A DNA stretch of 64,000 nucleotides from Cronobacter condimenti 1330. Lineage in GTDB: Bacteria > Pseudomonadota > Gammaproteobacteria > Enterobacterales > Enterobacteriaceae. The notes beneath the pieces are model-generated. The model saw only the letters and a program-made list of their open reading frames with translations. It did no database searches and had not been told where the DNA came from. The stretch covers positions 124,001 to 188,000 of the forward strand of contig NZ_CP012264.1 in the NCBI RefSeq assembly GCF_001277255.1. Reading direction: 5' to 3'. Shown piece by piece: positions 24,843 to 33,250 of this stretch (the first letter of the stretch is position 1; every line of letters begins with the position of its first letter). A program made the position numbers and the translations under genes.

Positions 24843-27473
24843 GGCGTGTGGCGCTACGAGTGGGCGGACTACGCCGAACTGCTGAAGGCGGCCACCACGC
24901 CGGACGGCAGCCGCTGGGAATACGGCTACGACGAGCACGGCAACCTGACGCAAGTGCGCGACCCGCTCGGCAACAGCACGTTTACCACCTGGCACCCGGT
25001 GTTCGCGTTCCCGCTGAAGGAGGTGCTGCCGGACGGCGGCACCTGGCAGTATGAGTACAACGCGCGCGGCGACGTGGTCTCGCTCACTGACCCCAAAGGC
25101 GGCGTGACGCGCTTTGAGTGGAACGAGCAGGGCGACCTCGTTAAGCAGACGGACGCGCTGGAGAACACGCACCGTTTCTGGTGGAACGAGCGCGGGCAGC
25201 TGGTGCGCGACGAGGACTGCTCCGGCAACCAGAGCCACCGGCTGTACGACGCGGCGGGGCGACCGCTGAGCGCGGGCGACGCTGAAGGCAACACCGACCG
25301 CTGGACGCTCACCGCAGCGGGGCGTCTGCAGACCTGGCGGCGGGCGGACGGCCGCGAGACGCACTACGAATATGACAGCGCCGGGCTGCTGTGCGGGCAG
25401 GACGACGACGGGCTGCGGGAGCGTAAAGTCACGCGCAACGCGCGCGGGCAGGTGGTGAGCGCCGCCGACCCGGCGGGCCATCTCACGCACCTGCGCTACG
25501 ACCGCCTGGGCCGCCTGACGACGCTGGTGAACCCGAACCGCGAAAGCTGGCGCTTTGAGTATGACGCCACGGGGCGGCTGACGGGCCAGCGCGACTACGC
25601 GGGCCGCCTGACGGAGTACCGCCACGACGCGCTGGGCCAGGTGACGGAGGTGATTCGCCATCCGCTGCCGGGCAGCCAGGAGGCGCCGCTGGTCACCGCG
25701 TTTGAGTATGACGTGCTGGGGCGCCTGACCGCGCGGGAAACCGCCGACCACCGCACCGAGTACCGTCACGACACGCTGTCGCTGGAAATCCGCCGCGCCA
25801 CCCGCGCCGAATGGCGCACCGCACTGCTGGAAGAGCGCGAACCCGAGTGGGACGCCGTGCTCATCTTCACCCGCAATGCCGCGGGCGAGCTGGTAAGCGA
25901 GGAGAACCACGGCGGGAAATTTGAGTACGAGTACGACGCGCTCGGCAACCTCAGCAGCACGCGGTACCCGGACGGCCGCGAGCTGGCCAGCCTTCGCTAC
26001 GGCACCGGGCACCTGCTGGAGATGCAGCTGCGCCACGGCGGGGCGACGCACACGCTGGCGGCGTATGGCCGCGACCGCCTGCACCGGGAAACCTCCCGCA
26101 GCCAGGGCGTGCTCTCGCAGGAGACCTGTTACGACACCGTGGGGCGCGTCACGCAGCGTACGGTGCTGGACGCCCGCCGCGAACTGGTGTTCGAACGCCG
26201 CTACCGCTGGGACCGCACCGACCAGATAGTCCAGCAGATACACACCGACGCGACGCCTGCGACGCCGGGCGAAAAGTACAGCCAGTACCTGTGGGGCTAC
26301 GATGCGGCAGGCCAGGTGACAAAGGCCGTCGAGCCGCAGAAGGAAGAGCGCTTCTTCTGGGACGCCGCAGGCAACCGCACCGAAGAGCACCGCAACCCGG
26401 TGTGGCACAACCTGCTGCTGCGTCTCGACGGGCTGAAGCTCGATTACGACGGGTTCGGGCGGCTTGTTCAGCGGCGGGACAAGTCTGGCGTTATTCAGCA
26501 TTTTGCGTATGACGATGAGCAGCGCGTAAAAGAGATTCGCTTTGAGGGGAACAGCGAGTTCCGCAGGGTGGAATACCGCTACGACCCGCTGGGGCGCAGG
26601 ACGCACAAGATTCTGTGGCGCTACGGTGAGAAAGACCCGGAAACCATCCGCTTCGACTGGCAGGGGCTGCAACTGGCGGGCGAGCAGAGCGACAGGGAAC
26701 CCGACCACTACGTTCAGTATGTCTATACAGAGGGAAGCTACGAGCCGCTGGCGCGCATCGACAGCGTCTTCGACGACTGCGAAATTTACTGGTATCACAC
26801 CGAACTCAACGGCCTGCCGGAGCGGGTGACCGACGCTGACGGCCAGACCGTCTGGCGCGGGCAGTTCAGTACCTGGGGTGAAACGGAGCGCGAGCTCAGC
26901 GTGCCGCAGTGGCAGGTGCCGCAGAATTTACGTTTCCAGGGCCAGTATCTCGACCGCGAAAGTGGCCTGCACTATAACCTGTTCCGCTATTACGACCCGG
27001 TGGCCGGGCGTTATACGCAGATGGATCCGATTGGTTTAGCAGGCGGGCTGAATACCTACAGCTATGTGGGTGATCCGCTGGTGTGGGTTGATCCGTGGGG
27101 GTTGAAAGCATGTAAACCTGAAAAATGGGATGTTAATTCTCATCAGGCAAATAAAAATGCTGTCAAAGGGTTAAATTTAGGCCTAGATTCACACCATGTT
27201 GGTCAGAAGAATATAATGAAGGATTTTATAGAAGGATATGATCCTGCGACAGCTCCAGCTATATTAGTACCACGTGTAGGTCATACAGTCTCCAAAGAAG
27301 GTGTGGGCATCGTATCGCGTAGCAGTATTAACAAGAAAACTGGTCTTCCTTTTACAAATGCTCGTGATGTAATTGCTAGAGATATTAGAGAGCTTAGGAG
27401 AGTATATCCGGACATACCAAATGCTAAATTGCAAGAGCTTATTGATTTAAATAAAAAATGTATCCTGAACTAA
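24843..27473 (+). CDS. Orphan rhs fragment B3 (largest) with SHH-type nuclease tail
   Basis: About 753 core codons equivalent to residue 638 onward (GVWRYEWADYAELLKAATT) with no frameshift, and GTG 24846 as a possible start. The boundary motif reads DPWGL. The tail has LGLDSHHVGQKNIMKDFIEG, then VPRVGHTVSKEGVGIVSRSS, with a paired SHH signature and a following GH, matching the SHH variant of HNH/Endo VII toxins. It is the longest block of homology to the full-length rhs in the window (over 2.2 kb). Confidence 0.8.
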   Translation, partial: GVWRYEWADYAELLKAATTPDGSRWEYGYDEHGNLTQVRDPLGNSTFTTWHPVFAFPLKEVLPDGGTWQYEYNARGDVVSLTDPKGGVTRFEWNEQGDLVKQTDALENTHRFWWNERGQLVRDEDCSGNQSHRLYDAAGRPLSAGDAEGNTDRWTLTAAGRLQTWRRADGRETHYEYDSAGLLCGQDDDGLRERKVTRNARGQVVSAADPAGHLTHLRYDRLGRLTTLVNPNRESWRFEYDATGRLTGQRDYAGRLTEYRHDALGQVTEVIRHPLPGSQEAPLVTAFEYDVLGRLTARETADHRTEYRHDTLSLEIRRATRAEWRTALLEEREPEWDAVLIFTRNAAGELVSEENHGGKFEYEYDALGNLSSTRYPDGRELASLRYGTGHLLEMQLRHGGATHTLAAYGRDRLHRETSRSQGVLSQETCYDTVGRVTQRTVLDARRELVFERRYRWDRTDQIVQQIHTDATPATPGEKYSQYLWGYDAAGQVTKAVEPQKEERFFWDAAGNRTEEHRNPVWHNLLLRLDGLKLDYDGFGRLVQRRDKSGVIQHFAYDDEQRVKEIRFEGNSEFRRVEYRYDPLGRRTHKILWRYGEKDPETIRFDWQGLQLAGEQSDREPDHYVQYVYTEGSYEPLARIDSVFDDCEIYWYHTELNGLPERVTDADGQTVWRGQFSTWGETERELSVPQWQVPQNLRFQGQYLDRESGLHYNLFRYYDPVAGRYTQMDPIGLAGGLNTYSYVGDPLVWVDPWGLKACKPEKWDVNSHQANKNAVKGLNLGLDSHHVGQKNIMKDFIEGYDPATAPAILVPRVGHTVSKEGVGIVSRSSINKKTGLPFTNARDVIARDIRELRRVYPDIPNAKLQELIDLNKKCILN

Positions 27474-27488
27474 GAAAGTGAGGAAGAT

Positions 27489-27839
27489 ATGAAGCTTGAC
27501 CAGAAAGTCGTGGATTCAATATTTCGGGAGCTGCTTGAAGAGAATTCAAAACGCTATAGGCAACTTCTAGATAAGCCAGCGAATAATGATAATGACACAT
27601 ATTCTCGTGCCAAGAATGCTCTTGCAAAACTCAGTGAAAAGGAGAAAGAATTTGTTTTTGCTTTTATAGATCTGGCTATTGCTGACAGTGCTTCAGTTAT
27701 CTTTGGCACGTTTGATGGATCCCACTTTCCAGATGGGATAGAAGATGACTTTATCGTTACTTATAAAAATGAAGAAATACAAGGTAGCTTGCAAGATATT
27801 TTTATAGAAAAAGCAGAAGATAAAGGCGTTTATAAATAA
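27489..27839 (+). CDS. Putative immunity protein for SHH tail B3
   Basis: A 116-residue acidic protein (FVFAFIDLAIADSASVIFGT, then GSLQDIFIEKAEDKGVYK), 15 bp after the toxin, with GTGAGGAAG as ribosome binding site. Family not named, but the strongly patterned C-terminus suggests a conserved immunity family. Confidence 0.7.
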   Translation: MKLDQKVVDSIFRELLEENSKRYRQLLDKPANNDNDTYSRAKNALAKLSEKEKEFVFAFIDLAIADSASVIFGTFDGSHFPDGIEDDFIVTYKNEEIQGSLQDIFIEKAEDKGVYK

Positions 27840-27846
27840 GGACGTA

Positions 27847-27868
27847 GGGGCGACATGGGCGCCCCTGA
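27847..27868 (+). terminator. Possible terminator hairpin
   Basis: GGGGCG and CGCCCC form a 6-bp stem 7 bp after the immunity gene stop. Confidence 0.45.
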
Positions 27869-28021
27869 TTAATTAAAAGCAAATTAATTAGTATGTGTCT
27901 TTTTATCTTTAATGTCTTAGTTGAAGAGTGCCGTGATTGTGTTTGATAGATTAAGTATGAGGTCAAAAAGGCCGTTGTTGTTAACGTGGTAATCTGAAAG
28001 TTTGTCTAATAGCTTTTATGA

Positions 28022-28213
28022 CCCAAATTCTCATACCGTAAGGGATGCTTAAAGATATGGGTGCTAGAACATCATAGATTATCTGTATTTAAATTGGTCA
28101 GCTTGATAAAATTCCGTTTGAATGCGTTTCGCCTGGTGAGTTTTTCTAAACAAATGTGTGAGATATTAAAAAAGATGATAATTAAATCATCCTCAATTTG
28201 GGTAAAAAAATAA
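28022..28213 (+). pseudogene. Decayed toxin tail, possible HNH remnant
   Basis: The frame ending at 28213 reads WVLEHHRLSVFKL and another frame just after reads LDKIPFECVSPGEFF. Joined by a frameshift they resemble the end of an HNH-type Rhs toxin. It directly precedes an intact immunity-like gene. No rhs core is left beside it. Weak evidence; chance similarity is possible. Confidence 0.3.
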
Positions 28214-28236
28214 AGAAAATACTGGGGTGATATTTT

Positions 28237-28482
28237 ATGAGCTCTAAGGAAATAAAGACCAGGCAAGATCTTATTGAACTTATTGAGTTCTTGTCTTCAG
28301 ATGCGAAAGGCAATTTAAGTGAATGGGAAAATAAGGATTTACCTTCATATTTTGAAGCGATGGCATCTTGGATAGAAGACATGGATGGATATTATTTAAA
28401 CAAAAACTTACCAGTCCCTGATGATAATGTTAATTGGGCATTTATTGCTGATATTTTAAGGGCTGCAAAAGTTTATGAGTAA
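28237..28482 (+). CDS. Orphan immunity-like protein (DUF7660-like)
   Basis: An 81-residue protein with GGGGTG upstream of ATG 28237. The pattern LSEWENKDLPSYFEAMASWI, then EDMDGYY and a C-terminal ADILRAAKVYE resembles the DUF7660 family; the name is from memory. There is no intact toxin beside it, only the possible remnant at 28022-28213, so immunity seems to have outlived its toxin. Confidence 0.6.
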   Translation: MSSKEIKTRQDLIELIEFLSSDAKGNLSEWENKDLPSYFEAMASWIEDMDGYYLNKNLPVPDDNVNWAFIADILRAAKVYE

Positions 28483-28490
28483 TTCTATAT

Positions 28491-28515
28491 CGGGAGGTTT
28501 ATGTCTCCCGGTTTA
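28491..28515 (+). terminator. Possible terminator hairpin
   Basis: CGGGAG and CTCCCG form a stem around an 8-nt loop after the 81-residue gene. Confidence 0.45.
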
Positions 28516-28526
28516 TCCTTAGCCCA

Positions 28527-28592
28527 CTAAACCCAAGGGTTGTTAACCTTCTTCATTACCTGCCCCACCTGATAGATCCACCCATCTAATTG
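28527..28592 (-). pseudogene. Antisense SymE-like C-terminal stub
   Basis: On the minus strand QLDGWIYQVGQVMKKVNNPW and V precede a TAG. The LxxxxYxVxQVxK pattern matches the tail of the 3450-3640 remnant (LREELYKVKQVVKA), and both stops are followed by the same TGGGC on that strand. It again lies between a hairpin and an rhs fragment. Confidence 0.5.
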
Positions 28593-28608
28593 CTATACGT
28601 CGTTGCAT

Positions 28609-29483
28609 GAGTACAACGCGCGCGGCGACGTGGTCTCGCTCACTGACCCCAAAGGCGGCGTGACGCGCTTTGAGTGGAACGAGCAGGGCGACCTGGTGAA
28701 GCAGACGGACGCGCTGGAGAACACGCACCGTTTCTGGTGGAACGAGCGCGGGCAGCTGGTGCGCGACGAGGACTGCTCGGGCAACCAGAGCCACCGGCTG
28801 TACGACGCGGCGGGGCGGCCGCTGAGCGCGGGCGACGCCGAAGGCAATACCGACCGCTGGACGCTGAGCGCGGCGGGGCGTCTGCAGACCTGGCGACGGG
28901 CGGACGGCCGCGAGACGCACTACGAATATGACAATGCCGGGCTGCTGTGCGGGCAGGACGATGACGGGCTGCGCGAGCGCAAAGTCACGCGCAACGCGCG
29001 CGGGCAGGTGGTGAGCGCCGCCGACCCGGCGGGCCATCTGACGCGCCTGCAGTATGACCGCCTGGGCCGCCTGACGACGCTGGTGAACCCGAACCGCGAA
29101 AGCTGGCGCTTTGTGGTACTACAAAATTTTATCGCTCGATGAGTCATGAGGACTATGAGTATTTACGCGCAACAGGGAAATTAAGAACTACTTCAGAAAC
29201 ATTTATTTCGCCAAGAAGAGCGTTTTCTGAAAATTATGAAGGTGTCTTAGTACGATTCCATTTAAAAACAGCTGCTCTAGAACAATTAAAAGGTATTGGT
29301 GTGAAAGATTGTTCTATCTTGACAAAGCTAACTTATCCTGACATGCCTGACGTTAGTAAGGGATGGAAAGACTTAAATGCATTCTTTAAGGCAGAGGGCG
29401 ACCAGATAAATATTGGTTTGGGTAAAGGAAAAGCATTAGATATATTTAATGAAGGAATTTACAATTTTGAGAGGGTAAATTAA
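28609..29483 (+). pseudogene. Rhs fragment B4: mid-core piece fused out of frame to an ART-like toxin tail
   Basis: The core part (28609-29112) matches residues about 708-875 of the full-length Rhs, intact in frame 1, and stops matching inside ESWRF. The toxin is open in another frame from about 29115: GTTKFYRSMSHEDYEYLRAT, then SETFISPRRAFSENYEG and GLGKGKALDIFNEGIYNF. YRSMS-E-L-TG-TETFIS resembles the opening of ADP-ribosyltransferase-fold toxins (inference). About 517 residues of core, with the cleavage motif, are missing and the frames do not join. ATG 29139 could express only a 114-residue toxin tail. Confidence 0.7.
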
Positions 29484-29993
29484 ATGTGTATGTTAAATGA
29501 AAGAAAAAAACTAATCATCTCCTTAATGAAAAAGGATATGGATTATTTCGAGTTTAGTAAATCTTTCAATGCGGAATATGGTGATATTGATATCTGCAAA
29601 GAGTTACGCTTGGCTTATGATTTAAAAGATGGCCAGTATGTTGATTTGTTGTTATATTTGGCGGCGGTTATAAAATTTGAATTTGTATGTATTGATTTGT
29701 TAAATGATTTAATTGTTTCTGACTGGCACCAAAAACATGAAGAATTAGCGAGGCTACTACAGATTTATAAAAGCGAAACAAGTGTTGAATCTTTATATAA
29801 AGCAGCATTATTACATCTAGACTACCTTGAGTACGATGAGGATTTTATACTGGCAGACAATTGTATAAGGGGGCTTGCTCAAATAAACAATCCTGATGCA
29901 GTGGAAAAACTCAAGTTACTCTATAATATAAAAAATCAATCTATAAGTAATAGCGCAAAGAAACAGCTAACTAAGCTTGGATTATTTGACTAA
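29484..29993 (+). CDS. Putative immunity protein for the ART-like tail B4
   Basis: A 169-residue helical protein adjacent to the toxin stop (ATG 29484). Features are IVSDWHQKHEELARLLQIYK, YDEDFILADNCIRGLAQIN, and a C-terminal SNSAKKQLTKLG, resembling HEAT-like helical repeats found in some immunity proteins. The exact family is not assigned. It is intact though the fused toxin lost its core. Confidence 0.7.
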   Translation: MCMLNERKKLIISLMKKDMDYFEFSKSFNAEYGDIDICKELRLAYDLKDGQYVDLLLYLAAVIKFEFVCIDLLNDLIVSDWHQKHEELARLLQIYKSETSVESLYKAALLHLDYLEYDEDFILADNCIRGLAQINNPDAVEKLKLLYNIKNQSISNSAKKQLTKLGLFD

Positions 29994-30004
29994 ACATTCA
30001 TATC

Positions 30005-30028
30005 GCCTGGGCTGATATTTACCCAGGC
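30005..30028 (+). terminator. Terminator hairpin
   Basis: GCCTGGG pairs with CCCAGGC around a 10-nt loop between the immunity gene and the convergent DUF4291 gene; no strong T run. Confidence 0.5.
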
Positions 30029-30054
30029 AGATGGTGATGAGTATTATTAGATAT

Positions 30055-30654
30055 TCATGGGGTATATATCTTTTCTGCAGGTAGTAATTTTCTGGCATCA
30101 TTAATATCATTGGTGATAACCAGTTCATGTATTCTGTGAGCTAGTGGGGTTGCATCTTTGATATCAATGATCCATTTCCTACAGTAATCCTCAACAGCTT
30201 GATTACGTAATCCTATTTGTATGGTGCGATAGTTTAGCTTATTTAGATATATATCCCTTTCTGGATCCCATTGTATTATTACATCGGATTTTTTAATATC
30301 TACGCGCCAGTTGTCTAAGCTGTTATGATGAAACTCGCCATGACTGCTAAGTACTCCGCTTTTTAGTATTTCCCGGAATCCTGTGTGGCTTATATCAATT
30401 GCTAAGATTCTTTTTTGTTTTGAGTCTTTTTTTGCCCATCCTGAACGATACATCATCCATAAAAAGGAAGGTTTAATCCATGTCATTCTGCTCATACTGA
30501 AAGGAGGAGATACGAAAGTTTTATTCTCAAGAGCGCTTTCTGCTATTTCATCAGAAAATGCCTGATAAACCCGAATGAAATCATCAGTATAATATGCTCT
30601 GATTTCCTTTGTTGGTGTTAAAGAGACGGTGTTTTTTTCCATATTTTTCTTCAA
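30055..30654 (-). CDS. DUF4291 family protein
   Basis: A 199-residue protein on the opposite strand to all cassettes. IRAYYTDDFIRVYQAFSDEI, then SMSRMTWIKPSFLWMMYRSG and RILAIDI are the DUF4291 signature. Its biochemical role is unknown. It splits array B between B4 and B5, and its orientation suggests an independent insertion. Two possible starts (codons 1 and 5) lie close together. Confidence 0.85.
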   Translation of the reverse strand: MKKNMEKNTVSLTPTKEIRAYYTDDFIRVYQAFSDEIAESALENKTFVSPPFSMSRMTWIKPSFLWMMYRSGWAKKDSKQKRILAIDISHTGFREILKSGVLSSHGEFHHNSLDNWRVDIKKSDVIIQWDPERDIYLNKLNYRTIQIGLRNQAVEDYCRKWIIDIKDATPLAHRIHELVITNDINDARKLLPAEKIYTP

Positions 30655-30773
30655 TTATAAATTGTGCATGTCATTATTTATTATAAGCAACGTTCAACAA
30701 TAATTCCATATTCCGCATTGATACTGCGGGCTGTATTTCCGGGAAAAATCAACAGTAAACCAGACCCTTAAAT

Positions 30774-31065
30774 ATTTTGCTGACGGTAGCAGCTGGTAAT
30801 ACGGCTACGACGAGCACGGCAACCGGAGCTTCCGGCTGTACGCCACGGCGGGGCGACGCACACGCTGGCGGCCTACGGGCGCGACCGCCTGCACCGGGAA
30901 ATTTCCCGCAGCCAGGGCGTGCTCTCGCAGGAGACCCGTTACGACACCGTGGGGCGCGTCACGCAGCGCACGGTGCTGGACGCCCGCCGGAAGCTGGTGT
31001 TCGAACGCCGCTACCGCTGGGACCGCACCGACCAAGTAGTTCCTGGTAATGAGGACGGATTATAA
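30774..31065 (+). pseudogene. Rhs fragment B5: collapsed core with toxin deleted
   Basis: Scraps of three core regions are joined: DGSSW-YGYDEHGN (30783-30823, with a TAA), a FRLYA piece, then a clean 75-codon stretch in frame from 30841 (RHGGATHTLAAYGRDRLH to YRWDRTDQ). That runs in frame into VVPGNEDGL and a stop at 31065. The last eight or nine codons are probably the 3' end of a lost toxin, since they carry the ribosome binding site (GAGGACGG) of the next gene. Confidence 0.65.
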
Positions 31066-31066
31066 A

Positions 31067-31441
31067 ATGAAATATTACTCTAAAGTCATCGAAATTAATA
31101 ATGACGTAAATGAGGAAGTTTTGTTGTGTTTTGGTGAAGTGAGTATCTGCTGTTTTATTAACCATTGTCCATATGAGATTATTAAAGGGAATATTTATCT
31201 CGTTGAGGTTGAGCTTTCATTTTTAGATGATGAAACCATTGAACCTCAGTCTGAAGGTGAGTTGTCAATAACTAGACAAGGCGATACGGTTGGATATGAA
31301 ATTAGAGGATTTAAAATTGATGATAAAATATTCGCCAACGGAATAGTATTCAGTGAGGAAATATATAACCAAGAATATGGCTATATCAATCATCAATATG
31401 TGTTAATAAAACCCGACAGAGTCAGTGTGTCATTTCTTTAA
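31067..31441 (+). CDS. Immunity-like protein left after toxin loss
   Basis: A 124-residue acidic, beta-rich protein (MKYYSKVIEINNDVNEEVLL). ATG 31067 has GAGGACGG 8 nt upstream, so it is preferred over ATG 31049. Family not recognised. Its toxin is gone from the collapsed cassette B5, yet the gene remains intact. Confidence 0.65.
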   Translation: MKYYSKVIEINNDVNEEVLLCFGEVSICCFINHCPYEIIKGNIYLVEVELSFLDDETIEPQSEGELSITRQGDTVGYEIRGFKIDDKIFANGIVFSEEIYNQEYGYINHQYVLIKPDRVSVSFL

Positions 31442-31446
31442 AATAA

Positions 31447-31479
31447 TTAAGCCAAGAAATGTTTGCTTCGTTGGCTTAA
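31447..31479 (+). terminator. Terminator hairpin
   Basis: TTAAGCCAA and TTGGCTTAA form a perfect 9-bp stem just after the stop at 31441. Confidence 0.6.
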
Positions 31480-31929
31480 TGTTCAGTTCTTTATTACAAT
31501 CGCTTTTACTCCTTCTTTTAGGTTAATATTGAACTGCTCTCTGTGTCATTGCTCATTTTTATATTTACGGATACCGGTGCGCGGTTTGTTTTATTAATTC
31601 GCGCGACAATGAAATGATTAGTATTTGAACGTTGTAACCACATTAACTTGATAGGGCAGCGGGATGTGGGGCAGGGAAGGCTACGAAACTGTTCGCGAGA
31701 AATTAAGCTTGCAATGAATGGTGACGTTTCGGCACAAGCGGAGAAAGTATATACATAAATATATCCACAGTCAGAGCAGTCATGTGCATTTTAACATCTC
31801 GGCGAACCGTTCTGTTTCGATGGCAGATTTTACATTTAACTGAACGCTAGTCGATACGAGGTTCTCGAGCGGATATTTGGTGAAATGCCGCCTTATAATC
31901 CAGTTTACTATTAAAACTAGTAGGAAATT
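31480..31929. other. Intergenic stretch, no gene seen
   Basis: About 450 bp with stops in all frames and no rhs core similarity visible. It may hold the promoter for the following orphan gene. Confidence 0.4.
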
Positions 31930-32290
31930 ATGAAAGTCTCACTAACCATTGCTGTTGACGATAGGAAACTATCTAAAGTTTATAATAAGCTTTATCCAGA
32001 ACTTAAAATTTTGATAACACAGTTATCTTCATATACGCCGCAACAGCCTATAGGTGAAATGATAACCGTTATAGTAACAGATACGGAGAAGGATGGGTAT
32101 TTTAGGGAAGATAGTAAGGATGGCGTTTATACCTATTTTATCGGTATAAATCCTGTACGTGATGAGGCGCTGTTGAAAACTAAATTTTTTTGGTTGTCTT
32201 ATAAAAGTTATTAAAAATACGCCCTTTACAACACACGACCATGAAAATTATAAAAAAATATTTTCTCAGTGGGAGAAAGAATACATGTAA
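31930..32290 (+). pseudogene. Immunity-like gene broken at a T7 run
   Basis: The first frame (94 codons, MKVSLTIAVDDRKLSKVYNK, then TPQQPIGEMITVIV) stops at 32214. If one T of the seven-T run at 32185-32191 is skipped, the frame continues GCLIKVIKNTPFTTHDHENY and so on to KEYM and a stop at 32288. The continuation looks like genuine protein, so the full product would be about 119 residues. Slippage mutation, phase variation or a sequencing error are all possible. Family not recognised. Confidence 0.5.
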
Positions 32291-32376
32291 TTCCAAGAAT
32301 TGACCGGAGAAGTTGCTTTATTTATAAAGCTTCATATTAACTTTATTTCTTAACTATCAAAAGGTTATTAATCCAA

Positions 32377-32913
32377 ATGTTATTAACAATTCCTGAAATT
32401 GAAAAGAAGTTACATGAGAAGTTCGATCCGTATCAGGGTGAAATGGATGATTTGATTCTTAAAACGAGGGGCAGCGCTCTTGCTAACTTATCAAAACTGG
32501 AGTCAAATCTTAATATTAAAATATGCAATGATTTCTTGGTGTTTTTGAAGACTTACAATCTCGATAATTTCTCTCTCGGGAATGTTGCTTTTGGAACCGG
32601 TGAGGATTATGTAAATACGTTGATTAAACTAAATAAAGAAAATGATTTCAATCACTGGTGGGTGGGTCATAGAAGACCTGAGGGGGTTATTGTAATTGCT
32701 ATTTCTGATCCTTATACCATTTTGCTGAATAACAATAATAATAAAATTTATGGTATTAGCGGAGAATCCTACCAATTTCAGAAAGAAGAGATTTCAAAGA
32801 CTTTTGAATTATTTGTAAGAGGTGTTGGCTCACTTTTTTTGAAAGAAGGAACTGTTTCAGAAGTTGCAGGTGCGGTTGGCGCTGTAAATCAAGATTTTTG
32901 GCAGAGTCTCTGA
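32377..32913 (+). CDS. SUKH (SMI1/KNR4)-like orphan immunity protein
   Basis: A 178-residue protein. LSKLESNLNIKICNDFLVFL, then LGNVAFGTGEDYVNTLI and GVIVIAISDPYTILL follow the SUKH order of an N-terminal helix pair, a beta-rich centre and a C-terminal helix (FELFVRGVG). No toxin gene is next to it. A stray immunity gene of this type would protect against nuclease toxins delivered by relatives. Confidence 0.7.
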   Translation: MLLTIPEIEKKLHEKFDPYQGEMDDLILKTRGSALANLSKLESNLNIKICNDFLVFLKTYNLDNFSLGNVAFGTGEDYVNTLIKLNKENDFNHWWVGHRRPEGVIVIAISDPYTILLNNNNNKIYGISGESYQFQKEEISKTFELFVRGVGSLFLKEGTVSEVAGAVGAVNQDFWQSL

Positions 32914-33010
32914 AAATATACCCTATTATGATTAATGCTTTTTATTTAAGAGTTTTTTCTGCAACTTCATCGAATACACTGGCCTTTAGGACAATATACC
33001 GCTCTTTAAG

Positions 33011-33056
33011 CAGAATGACCAAAATGACCAGAATGACCAGAATGACCAGAGCGACC
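33011..33056 (+). repeat. 9-bp tandem repeat, five units
   Basis: Units AGAATGACC, AAAATGACC, AGAATGACC, AGAATGACC, AGAGCGACC run head to tail. In one frame they give a QND tripeptide repeat, open from a stop near 32990 to a stop near 33200, but no start or family supports a gene. Confidence 0.85.
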
Positions 33057-33250
33057 GGGAGCCGGAGCGCTTGTTATTCCCTCATCATAATTTAACGGGC
33101 GCTTTAACCACATCCATAACGAGAAATCGTGCTGTTTTATCGAGGGTTTCTTCAGTCGTTAATAGTATACTTAAGCGATCTTTTTTGGATAAAATCGTAT
33201 TATAGCAGTAGGATTATTCTAAGTATGACTATTCTCAGGAGCAATAAACT

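Noticed and set aside
33011..33056. Tandem 9-bp repeats as a CRISPR array
   Set aside because: Units are contiguous and too short, with no spacers and no cas genes.
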